The notes under the pieces were generated by a model that was not told the origin of the DNA, made no database searches, and saw only the letters and a list, made by a program, of their open reading frames with translations. Below are positions 24,588 through 32,697 of a stretch of 41,524 bases of DNA, piece by piece. The stretch covers positions 1-41,524 of the forward strand of contig JAEWQO010000116.1 in assembly GCA_023460315.1 (NCBI GenBank). The letters are read 5' to 3'. The position numbers and the translations under genes are program-made. Position 1 is the stretch's first letter. Every line of letters starts with the position of its first letter. The stretch is from Actinomycetes bacterium. Lineage in GTDB: Bacteria; Actinomycetota; Coriobacteriia; Coriobacteriales; Eggerthellaceae.

Positions 24588-26279
24588 CTAGGCGCTCGTC
24601 TTCTGAGCCGCCGCCACTCCCGCCACATATCCCGAGCCTACGCAGAAGCCCTGGCACGATCCACCCTGGAAATAGGGGACCGTCCAAAAATCACCGTCAG
24701 CGCCAACGACGAAGAGTCCGTCAAGGGGATTGCCCTTTTCATCCACCGCCCGACATTGGCCGTCGGTCTTGATGCCCCCGAGCGTTATCCATGCCGCAAT
24801 CTGAAGCTCTATCGCATACAGAGGACCGGATGAAAGCTCTTTGAGGAATTGTGCTTCTTTGTACATTTCGGCATCGTCGCCGCTTTGGCAGAATCCGTTG
24901 TAGGCATCCAGCGTCTTTGCCAAGTCCGCCAAGCCGGATGCCTCGGCAAGCTCCTGAGCGGAATCAGCCTTCCATATCCAGCCCTCTTCGATGCCCGTCT
25001 CAAGCTTTTCCGGCAAGGCGCTGAGTGTTTTGCCCTGAAAACCTGCCTGGACGCCAGGAGCCATGTTGTTGAAGGCGTCTTCCGAAATGAAGTCCAACAC
25101 CGGCGTTGTGGCAAGCTTGTCAACCATCGCCTGGTCAATAATGGCATAGTAGACGCCTTCACGCAAAAGAGGCTCACCGCAATACATGGTCTCCTTGGCC
25201 ATCTTCCCTTCATCCATGAAGCGCACACCCTGCTTGTTCACCAGCAGGCCGCCGAACAGCGGCAGGCTGAACACGGGAGTAGCATTGCTGTCAGAGAGGC
25301 TGACGAACTGATCGGATGACTTCATGTTGCACGCACCGGATTCATTGATGGACGTACTGAAGTTCTTGCCGATCTGCGCTCCCGCCGCCTGAGCCATGGT
25401 GATGCCAGACCCATCGTTGTACAGGTTGCCGGTGCAATACATGAGAGAACCGCTGAAGTGCTGCTTGAGCATCTCTTCGTTGTGGATAAACCCACCCGTG
25501 GCAATGATGATGTTGGCGGCTTTGACATCCACGGCATCGGATCCGTCCTGATAACGGACGCCAACGATCTTGCCCTCTTCCGTAAGTATGTCGGTCGCCT
25601 GAACATCCCAGCGAGCGTCGACGCCGTTGATGTCGATCATGTTTTGCAGGGAATCGGCACGTTCTTTTCCACTGGTGGCGTAGATGTGCCCGCCGCGATA
25701 GAGCATCGGGGCAGTCTCATCCACGCCCTCGAAGGCGTACATGAATGCGACGCCTCCCTCTTCCATGAGGTCAATGGCCTTACCCGTGGCGGGCAGCAGG
25801 GCTCGCAGGGCGGCGGCGTTTGCCTGGTAGTGCGTGTTTGACCAGATGTAGTCAAACGCCTCTCGCGTGGTGAGATGGTTGTCATACTTCAACTCGGGCT
25901 TTGACTCCACGGCAAACACGCCCGACACCATGGCGGCATTTGTTCCAGCCATTGACGAAACGCGATCGAGTCCTATGACGTGCGCTCCTTCACGGGCAGC
26001 CGTCGCAGCGGCCACAGCCCCGCTGGTGCCAAGGCCGACCACGACCACATCGCATTCTTCCGTGCGATCGGCCGGTGCGAGTTCCTGCGCCGCCGTCGTG
26101 GCAGCATCGGCGTTGCCCATGCGTGCCGCATCCTGCTGGGGCGTGCAGCCAAGCAGCGCAAGCGCGCCGAGGCTGCCTGCGCCAATGGCGCCCATTCCCA
26201 AGAAAGAACGGCGCGAAAGGCTGGCCGGCACGTTTGGCTCGTCGGTGGACGGCGATTGGTGGTTCTGATTCGATTTCAT
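24588..26279 (-). CDS. Tat-exported FAD-dependent reductase (copy 3)
   Basis: This 563-residue precursor has a long hydrophilic leader, then LSRRSFLGMG (twin-arginine), a hydrophobic segment and lipobox ALLGC. The FAD motif is VVVVGLGTSGAVAAATAAREG near residues 80-100, with the second segment IIATGGFIHNEEM. The C-terminal signature is WITLGGIKTDGQC, then PYFQGGSCQGFCVGSG, shared with the flavoprotein at 39579 (YLTLGGIKTNEKC; PYALGGSANGFCLASG). These two form a subgroup distinct from copies 2 and 4. The middle part also matches closely (PLLREGVYYAIIDQ / PLIRQSTYYALCDQ). The acceptor is unknown. The AAGGAAAGGGAT site is near the ATG at 26279. LysR gene downstream. Confidence 0.88.
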   Translation of the reverse strand: MKSNQNHQSPSTDEPNVPASLSRRSFLGMGAIGAGSLGALALLGCTPQQDAARMGNADAATTAAQELAPADRTEECDVVVVGLGTSGAVAAATAAREGAHVIGLDRVSSMAGTNAAMVSGVFAVESKPELKYDNHLTTREAFDYIWSNTHYQANAAALRALLPATGKAIDLMEEGGVAFMYAFEGVDETAPMLYRGGHIYATSGKERADSLQNMIDINGVDARWDVQATDILTEEGKIVGVRYQDGSDAVDVKAANIIIATGGFIHNEEMLKQHFSGSLMYCTGNLYNDGSGITMAQAAGAQIGKNFSTSINESGACNMKSSDQFVSLSDSNATPVFSLPLFGGLLVNKQGVRFMDEGKMAKETMYCGEPLLREGVYYAIIDQAMVDKLATTPVLDFISEDAFNNMAPGVQAGFQGKTLSALPEKLETGIEEGWIWKADSAQELAEASGLADLAKTLDAYNGFCQSGDDAEMYKEAQFLKELSSGPLYAIELQIAAWITLGGIKTDGQCRAVDEKGNPLDGLFVVGADGDFWTVPYFQGGSCQGFCVGSGYVAGVAAAQKTSA

Positions 26280-26513
26280 ACGATCATCCCTTTCCTTGGA
26301 AACCCTCGCCTCACCCTACCATCGGCCCCGAGGCAAAGTACAACAAACGCTGCCTTGGTCAACTCAGATGTAATTTGTAGATAAGACGAACCACTATATA
26401 AGACCCAGTTCCAAGTCCAACAGCCACCTCGGAACAGGCCCGACATATCTGGCCCATGACAAAAAATTCAAAGGGAAGTTCAAAATGGGATGAGAGGAAC
26501 AAAAACTATTGCC

Positions 26514-26545
26514 TTGACGGTATGAAACAAAATTCGTTTCATATT
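26514..26545 (+). promoter_or_regulatory. Promoter with overlapping 23-bp quasi-palindromic operator for satD
   Basis: TTGACG (26514-26519) is a good -35; TTCATA (26538-26543) or CATATT (26540-26545) is the -10. TATGAAAC (26521-26528) and GTTTCATA (26536-26543) are exact arms around AAAATTC, filling the spacer and the -10, so a bound dimer would block RNA polymerase. The satD ATG is about 85 bases downstream. The other part of the 26280-26628 gap holds nothing else recognisable. Confidence 0.6.
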
Positions 26546-26628
26546 TAGGTAGAAACATTATTTGTTGTTATACTGATCAGAAGGAAAATCCAACAAAGCA
26601 AAGCAGATCCGCTGGAATAGAGGGCCCC

Positions 26629-27516
26629 ATGCTTCAATACGCTGCGCTTATCGTAGATATAAAAAACTCCAAGAAGTATGGGGATGACGTAAGAGAAAAA
26701 CTTCAGCATCATCTCTCCGTTTCGCAAATATATCTGAACGACCTCTTCGCCCAAAGTATCGAAAAACCAGTCGTGTTCAGCGGTGGCGATGAGGTTCAAG
26801 GGTTGTTCCGTGACTCCATGAGTGCCTTTCTGTACTACAGATTTCTGAATATGCTCCTTGATCCGATCACTATCCGTGGGGGAATTGGTATAGGAGATTG
26901 GAAAGTGAAGCTTGATGACGCCGCATCAACGGCACAAGATGGACCAGTCTACCATCATGCACGCGAAGCTGTGAACCGAGCAAAATCGAACCGATACTAC
27001 AATCTCTTTCTCGTCTCCCGCGAGCCATCTGACGAAAACACGACTGTCTTGATGGATTACCCGTTAGGCATGGGCAAGATGAGGACAGCCAAACAAAATG
27101 AGTTTGCCCTCATTGTAGAAATGCTCTTCCCCCTGATAGGAGAAGCCTGCTCTCCCACGCAGCCACAAGGAGCCGACCAAAACGATTCACGGAGCATCGT
27201 GGAATCCCTCTGCCGATTCAAACAAGCCCGTTCTCAAGGGTCAAGCTTGTCGGAGAAATTGCAGGAGAGTATCAAAACGATGCAGTTCCGGTGGCCCCAC
27301 GGGACGGAAATAGCCTTGGACGAATGGGCATCCGCTCGTTCCGGATTGATTTCCGAACAGGAAAAAATTGCATATTTACCCGTCCAGACGCTCGCCGATC
27401 TGCTGGGAATGACCAAACAGGGCGTAAACAGGCAGATCGTTGAATCAAGGGTTGTACAGGAGAGGAATTCCGTTGCTTTCATCTCCCAATACATGAAGGA
27501 GCTGGTGGGGCAATGA
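26629..27516 (+). CDS. satD: SatD family protein with cyclase-like core and C-terminal helix-turn-helix
   Basis: This 295-residue soluble protein resembles the SatD family. Its N-terminal 130 residues have the layout of a nucleotidyl-cyclase/GGDEF fold: a first-strand metal aspartate (AALIVDIKNSK, Asp10), a hairpin FSGGDEVQGLF (GGDE 52-55), TIRGGIGIGDW (81-91), and GPVYHHAREAVNRAK (105-119), matching the 'G..V..A.R....A' helix of class III cyclases. The C-terminus (250-271, LPVQTLADLLGMTKQGVNRQ) is a helix-turn-helix. In streptococci the satCDE operon is linked to acid tolerance; biochemical activity is not established. The stop overlaps the DUF3307 gene by four bases (ATGA). A palindrome covers its promoter, so the protein may repress itself. 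The family call is good; the enzyme idea is inference. Confidence 0.78.
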   Translation: MLQYAALIVDIKNSKKYGDDVREKLQHHLSVSQIYLNDLFAQSIEKPVVFSGGDEVQGLFRDSMSAFLYYRFLNMLLDPITIRGGIGIGDWKVKLDDAASTAQDGPVYHHAREAVNRAKSNRYYNLFLVSREPSDENTTVLMDYPLGMGKMRTAKQNEFALIVEMLFPLIGEACSPTQPQGADQNDSRSIVESLCRFKQARSQGSSLSEKLQESIKTMQFRWPHGTEIALDEWASARSGLISEQEKIAYLPVQTLADLLGMTKQGVNRQIVESRVVQERNSVAFISQYMKELVGQ

Positions 27517-28313
27517 CCATCAATTTCGGATTTGGATTAATCCTCGTGCTCATGGGCCATCTGCTCGCAGATTTCTATGTCCAAACAAATTCGATCGCTC
27601 AGAGGAAAAATTCAGACAATAAGGCCTTCGCGTTGCATACAGCTCTCTATGCTCTCTGTATGCTGCCGTTTTGTCTCATTGTTTTTGCTTGGTGGTCAAG
27701 CTTTCTCATAAGTTGGATAGTCGTCTCCCTCGCCCATGCTCTTATCGATTTGGCAAAGAGAGCGAAGGCCGGGCGAGATAAAACTTCCCTCAGCAACGGA
27801 AAACGCCACAGCGAACTTACCTCTTTCTGCCTCGATCAAATTGCCCACATTGCATTATGCACAGCAGTTGTGGTAATCGCATTCTCCAAAGGATCGCTCT
27901 CTTCAGAGGCATGGTTCTTCATCCCTCTCCAGGACCTAATAGGTGGAGGAAATACGCTTATTGCTTTAGCAGTTGCAGCCACTGCATTTCTCTTTAACGG
28001 ACGACCTGTCAGTTGTTCGATTCAACTGATTTTCCAACAAATACGATTGACGGCCGATTCGGACAACACCCAGCAGCAGGATGAACAAAGAGCCGGTCGA
28101 TGGATTGGCGTGTTTGAACGAGTACTCGTTGTCATATTGACCCTGTGTGGCCAATTCAGCGCGATAGCCTTCGTGCTTGCCGCCAAAAGCATTGCACGAT
28201 TCAAGCAATTGGACGACCAAACCTTCGCAGAAAGCTATCTTATAGGAACACTCGCAAGCATGACCTTTGCGATAGCGTCTTCGCTTTGCCTCCAAAACAT
28301 CGCAACTTGGTGA
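27513..28313 (+). CDS. DUF3307 membrane protein, partner of SatD
   Basis: This 266-residue protein has about seven hydrophobic helices. The start FGLILVLMGHLLADFYVQTN is the DUF3307 signature (GHxLxDFxxQ), followed by conserved histidines in ALHTALYALCMLP and SLAHALIDLAKR, and an aspartate/histidine pair in LDQIAHIALC. A long hydrophilic segment (about 180-205) precedes the last helices. Histidine- and aspartate-rich helices recall membrane-embedded enzymes, but no activity is known. It overlaps satD by four bases and is surely translated with it; the satD-DUF3307 pairing recurs in other genomes from general knowledge. It converges with the LuxR gene, 47 bases away. Confidence 0.8.
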   Translation: MTINFGFGLILVLMGHLLADFYVQTNSIAQRKNSDNKAFALHTALYALCMLPFCLIVFAWWSSFLISWIVVSLAHALIDLAKRAKAGRDKTSLSNGKRHSELTSFCLDQIAHIALCTAVVVIAFSKGSLSSEAWFFIPLQDLIGGGNTLIALAVAATAFLFNGRPVSCSIQLIFQQIRLTADSDNTQQQDEQRAGRWIGVFERVLVVILTLCGQFSAIAFVLAAKSIARFKQLDDQTFAESYLIGTLASMTFAIASSLCLQNIATW

Positions 28314-28360
28314 AGACGCAAGGCTCCAGCATCTCCGCATTCCCCACGTCAAAACCAGCA

Positions 28361-29899
28361 TCACTGATCTAAGACGCGAGCCCTCTCTTCCTTGTCTGAC
28401 CAACCGCTTTCAACAAGATCAATGAGTGCCTGTTGGGAGTGTATTTCCAGCTTTTGATACACATGGCGAATGTGCGATTTTACCGTGTTCGCGGATACGA
28501 ACAACTCCCCCGCAATGAACGTTGCGTTGCGGCCGCGTGCCAACAAGTACAGCACTTCCGCCTCGCGGACCGACAACATGTAGCAATCCGCCAGGTGCGC
28601 GCACGTATTCCCAATGTCGATGCTCTTGCTGTCCTCAAGCGATGGGGCGGCTTTGTCGCGCACGGGCGCATCCGCCTTCTGAATGTCCTTCTCCTGCGGC
28701 CACAGGCAATAAGCGACGACCATCGTCGTCACCAACAGCAAAATGAAGGCAGTGCTTCCAAAGGCAAACGACGACGACAGGTTGGCGCTGACTTTCAGAT
28801 TGGCAGCGCCTATCAACGTTCCCACCGACAAAAGCGCCTTCCCAAAACCAAACACCATAATGGCAGGAATCTTCAACTCGTATGCCTGCTCCGAGAGGGC
28901 CGACCACAACAGGACCTCGAAACAGATATAGGAAACCAAAAGGACGATGCTGTTCGCTGCGGGAGACACGGCACTGACCGGCAGCAAGGCGACAGAAATG
29001 AGAGTTGCCAGAAACATCGGACGATAAAAGAATCCCTTTTCTGGCTTTTTGAGCACAAGAATGGGTATGACGATGATCACCAGAGCAAGTAGAGCGGCCA
29101 TCAGCATGAAGACCTGCCCCGTTTCTCCCATGGTCTGCGCAACCTGGCGAATGGAAAGCTCCCGCAGGATGCCCAGTGAGAAGCCGAACGCCAGAACGGG
29201 AAAGCCCAGACGGATCAGATAGCGTCCCTGCTGGAAGTTTCGCTTATTAAACGCCATGGGTATCTGAGCAGAACGCCGGGAGAGCACCACCGCAAGAAGC
29301 AATGCCTCCGGGATGGGCAAAAGCGATGATATTGCAATGCTAACGGGGATGGGAAGATGAGCAATGAGGACATACAGCCCGAAAGCGAAGGCAATTCCAA
29401 TGGAAGAGTTCAGAACGACCGTCTTTGATTCAACTCTGCCGTACGCCTGGCCCCACAATACCAACAGGATGCTTGAGCCGATGCCCGTGCAACTGCCGGC
29501 ATACACCAAGACGACAGTCGTTTGCCATGTTCCCAAATCAGAAAAAGGCAGAGCCGCCGTTCCCAACACGGTAAGAAACGTTGCCGCGACGATAAGCCCC
29601 CTATACCGAGCAGGCGCCGCCTCGGGGGCAAACCTGTTGCGCCGCATCGACCAGAATCCTAGGCCCGCTGAGGTCAACACAAGAAAAACAAGCGAGATGA
29701 TATAGAAAACTAGGGACGACTGGGGGTGCGCCAACCCAAAGAAGATCCTCTGCGAATCAATGGTCGTCGCATAGACCCAAGACCAATGCATGCCAAAGCC
29801 AAAAGCAAGATAGGCAGAAAATGAACCGAATTTTTGCCGCACCCCGCCCTCTGCGGCAGAATCACCGTCAGGGCTTGACCTTACTTCTCTTTTATCCAC
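28361..29899 (-). CDS. Membrane-anchored LuxR-type transcriptional regulator (second copy)
   Basis: This is about 512 residues from a GTG at 29899 (AAGGGGAG just upstream), or 533 from the ATG at 29962. It has roughly 12 hydrophobic helices followed by a GerE/LuxR DNA-binding domain (LSVREAEVLYLLARGRNATF, SANTVKSHIRHVYQKLEI) at the C-terminus. The architecture is the same as the protein at 5424-7010, but the sequences differ much, so they are old paralogues. It is divergent from the flavoprotein at 30100 and probably controls it. The region between the two GTG/ATG choices carries inverted repeats that favour the shorter protein. Confidence 0.83.
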   Translation of the reverse strand: MDKREVRSSPDGDSAAEGGVRQKFGSFSAYLAFGFGMHWSWVYATTIDSQRIFFGLAHPQSSLVFYIISLVFLVLTSAGLGFWSMRRNRFAPEAAPARYRGLIVAATFLTVLGTAALPFSDLGTWQTTVVLVYAGSCTGIGSSILLVLWGQAYGRVESKTVVLNSSIGIAFAFGLYVLIAHLPIPVSIAISSLLPIPEALLLAVVLSRRSAQIPMAFNKRNFQQGRYLIRLGFPVLAFGFSLGILRELSIRQVAQTMGETGQVFMLMAALLALVIIVIPILVLKKPEKGFFYRPMFLATLISVALLPVSAVSPAANSIVLLVSYICFEVLLWSALSEQAYELKIPAIMVFGFGKALLSVGTLIGAANLKVSANLSSSFAFGSTAFILLLVTTMVVAYCLWPQEKDIQKADAPVRDKAAPSLEDSKSIDIGNTCAHLADCYMLSVREAEVLYLLARGRNATFIAGELFVSANTVKSHIRHVYQKLEIHSQQALIDLVESGWSDKEERARVLDQ

Positions 29900-29910
29900 A
29901 TGCTCCCCTT

Positions 29911-29963
29911 CCCGAAAGGAAAGAATATCATCACCCCGGCCTTCTTTCGGGATGATTATCATC
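29911..29963. promoter_or_regulatory. Nested inverted repeats in LuxR/flavoprotein divergent gap
   Basis: CCCGAAAG (29911-29918) and CTTTCGGG (29944-29951) are perfect 8-bp arms 25 bases apart, immediately followed by GATGATTATCATC (29951-29963), a 13-base palindrome. They lie between the LuxR start (29899) and flavoprotein start (30100), and could be operators for the LuxR protein. Confidence 0.5.
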
Positions 29964-30099
29964 CTGTCCTCACATTCAGGGGGTGAAAACGATTAATCAT
30001 CTTGGCAAGGTGTTGGCTGGAACCCCGTCTTTCCATAGTTTTGACAGGGTGGCTCGCAAAGAGCCCGGGAATCTACCATGGACTAATTTAGGAGGAAAA

Positions 30100-31803
30100 A
30101 TGGGAACAGATCCAAGGTTCATCTCGCGTCGCAACTTTTTGGGCGGCGCTGCTGCCGTCGGAGCATTTGCGGCAGCAACCGCACTTCCGGGGTGCAGTCC
30201 AGCGGTATCATCCACAGCCAAGGCTGCGGAGGGAGACAAAGAATCGTCATCAGGCAGCTCGGCTGCTTCTTGGGAGGCAAAGCCCGAAGCCATAACCGAT
30301 ATTGTCGAGACCAAGGAATTCGACATCGTGATCATCGGTGCGGGACTGGCCGGAAACTCCGCCGCAGAGGCAGCGGCGCGTAACGGATCATCGGTCGCAA
30401 TCCTGGAGCGCACCGACACCATCCAGATTCACGGCATCGACGTCGCAGCGCTGGGCAGCGACTGGAAAATCAAGAACGGCGTTGACATTGACCTCGACAC
30501 CGCTTCGAGGCTCCTGTATCTCTGGTCCCAGCAAACGGCCAACTACAATCTCATCAGGACATGGACAGAAAAGACCGGCCCCGTCATGAACTACATCGAG
30601 AGCATGACGGCGAGCCAAGGCGTCAAGATGGTGTCGGCGCTGTCAAAAACGGCCAAATATGGCTGGGACGAGCTTCCCGAGCGCTGGCGCGTCTATCCCG
30701 ATGCCGTATCATTCGTGACCGACACAGAGCCGAACGCAGTTTGATCCGACAAGAAAACCTGCAACTGGAATCTCGGCGAAGCACTGCTTAAATCCGCCGA
30801 AGATCATGGGGCAGAGTATTTCTTCAACACCCATGCGGAGCAGTTGGTGGGAAATGCGGAAAGCGGCATCACCGGAGTCATCGCCAGCAACGAAGCCGGA
30901 GATTACATTCAGTTCAACGCGACAAAGGGAGTGATTCTGGCAACCGGCGACATTGGCGGGAACCAAGAGATGGTTGATCGGTGGGCGCCCATCTGCAACC
31001 GCGCCGACGGCAACGTCTACACCCCGCAGGGTGGAAACACCGGCGATGGCATCAAGATGGGCAGCTGGGCTGGTGCCGCACTGTCGAAGAGCCCGGCGGC
31101 GCCCATGGTCCATCAGTACACCCCCGACTCCAAGAGCTTCAATCTGTCTGCCTTTGTGATGAGCTGGCTTGCCGTCAACAAGAAGGGCGAGCGGTATGGC
31201 GCGGACCTGCCCTTCGAGCCCTATTTGACCAACGCCCGCATGAACACGCCCGGCAATCAGGCTTGGTCTATTTTCGATTCAGACTATGCCACCTATGTCG
31301 CTCGGCAGTGGCCCACAAGCTCTGAATCCCTGCTTGCGGGACTCGACGACGAAATGGCGACCCGTCTCGGAAACGGCAGCCTGTTCAAGGCCGACACCTT
31401 GGAAGAGCTAGCCCAGCAGATTGACGTGCCCGCCGAGAAGCTTGCAGCCTCGGCGAAAAGTTACAGCGCTCTGTGCGTGCAGGGGAAAGACACCCGGTAC
31501 GACGTGCCCGCCCAGTTCCTCTCCGAAATCAAGACGCCACCCTTCTACGCGACGCCGGTCGTCTGCTCGGTGCTGACCATTCCCTTCGGCCTTCACGTGA
31601 ACGACGATTCCCAAGTGTGCACGCAAGAAGATGATCCCATCGAAGGACTTTTCGCAATCGGAAATGTCCAAGGCGACTTCTTTGGACTAAATTATCCTGT
31701 GCACTGCCCCGGCGTGAGTCACAGTCGCTGCGTCACCTTTGGCCAGCTGGTCGGCGAGGCACTTGCCTTGGACACCGTCCTGACGAAGAACGACTTCAAA
31801 TAG
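30100..31803 (+). pseudogene. Tat-exported FAD-dependent reductase (copy 4) interrupted by an in-frame UGA
   Basis: ATG 30100, with AGGAGGAAAA before it, opens a 567-codon frame with Tat motif ISRRNFLGG, lipobox ALPGC and FAD motif IVIIGAGLAGNSAAEAAARN. A single TGA at 30742-30744 (codon 215) breaks it; the same frame continues at once with SDKKTCNWNLGEALLKSAED, the FAD segment ILATGDIGGNQEM, and the C-terminal signature NYPVHCPGVSHSRC to a TAG at 31801. There is no frameshift, and codon use on both sides is alike, so the lesion is recent, a sequencing error, or a recoded codon. The aligned position in copy 2 is not a cysteine, and no clear SECIS hairpin follows, so selenocysteine is not favoured. 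The downstream part could be reinitiated only weakly (TTG at 30844). Confidence 0.8.
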
Positions 31804-31836
31804 GAACCGTCTGATGAAAGGAATGGCGTAATGTCT

Positions 31837-31878
31837 ACAGGGGCGACTCTTGGCATGACCGCCACGAGTCGCCCCTGT
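31837..31878 (+). terminator. Strong stem-loop after flavoprotein copy 4
   Basis: ACAGGGGCGACTC (31837-31849) and GAGTCGCCCCTGT (31866-31878) are perfect 13-bp arms. Inside, TGGC and GCCA add four pairs after one mismatch. Only TGTT follows, so the T-tract is poor, but placement 33 bases after the stop supports a terminator. Confidence 0.65.
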
Positions 31879-31955
31879 TAAAAGGCGCCAGACTTTGACG
31901 TGCTCAACCGATTGGACCCCTCCCCACTCGAAGCTTCCAAGCCGAAGCCCAGAGC

Positions 31956-32486
31956 TCATCGCATCATGATGCCAATGACCAATTCAGTGATGCCGCCGAA
32001 CACCAGGGCAATGCCAGTGATGATCGCCACGGCTTCGATAAAAACAAAGGGAGCAGCAACTACCAGTGCTCCAAGAACAAGCGTGAGTATGCCCATCGCC
32101 AGGGGAAGCCCCCATTTCTCAAAACCGATGCTCCGCATGGCAAGGGCTTCAGCGATGTCGCTGATGCTGGTAATGATCACGATAATTCCGAGCACGATAT
32201 AAAGATAGAGCAAGAACGAGGTGGGCCAGATAACGATGCAGAGCCCGATGACAATCTCGATGATTCCAATCGCGATGCCGAGTCCCAAGGAGGAGGACCC
32301 ATCCCTGCGGTGAACCACGCTGTTTACGATCATGACCACACCGAGGGCGAGAAGCATCCAGCCAACTATGAGGACAATCACGGTGAGCGTGACAATTGGC
32401 CTCATGAACATGATGGCGCCGAGAAGCGTCAGCACGATTCCCGTAATGATAACTCCCGTTTTCGTACGCCTGAGAGCCTTGTCCAT
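31956..32486 (-). CDS. HdeD/DUF308 family membrane protein
   Basis: This 176-residue protein has six hydrophobic helices in two repeats of three, full family length. The repeated patterns GVIITGIVLTLLGAIMF and LPLAMGILTLVLGALVV are typical DUF308 segments. ATG 32486 is chosen since GGAG lies five bases before it and the residues upstream are not family-like. A relative half to two thirds as long is at 147-530. HdeD is tied to acid resistance in enterobacteria; its role here is unknown. It is on the same strand as the ATP-grasp gene, 211 bases downstream of it, and converges with the flavoprotein copy 4. Confidence 0.85.
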   Translation of the reverse strand: MDKALRRTKTGVIITGIVLTLLGAIMFMRPIVTLTVIVLIVGWMLLALGVVMIVNSVVHRRDGSSSLGLGIAIGIIEIVIGLCIVIWPTSFLLYLYIVLGIIVIITSISDIAEALAMRSIGFEKWGLPLAMGILTLVLGALVVAAPFVFIEAVAIITGIALVFGGITELVIGIMMR

Positions 32487-32697
32487 CGTCTCTCCAATCT
32501 TCGCCGATGCCTGCAGATCCTTTGTTCTGGACCTGCGAAAATGATAGCGTTTTCCCGTCTGATGTGCGGAATGTAGGAAAAGTGTTATCGTGAGGGCAAA
32601 TTTGTTCGAGTCTTTCGAACCGTCACGGTGCACCATCGAGGACCAGAGGCGAAATCTCCCTCGTGATTACCGGGACGGATTTCACCGTTGCAGGATC

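Noticed and set aside
30742..30800. Selenocysteine with SECIS at the in-frame UGA
   Set aside because: Only a weak CCGA/TCGG stem can be drawn, the paralogue has no Cys at this position and no sel genes are in the window; kept only as an option in the findings.
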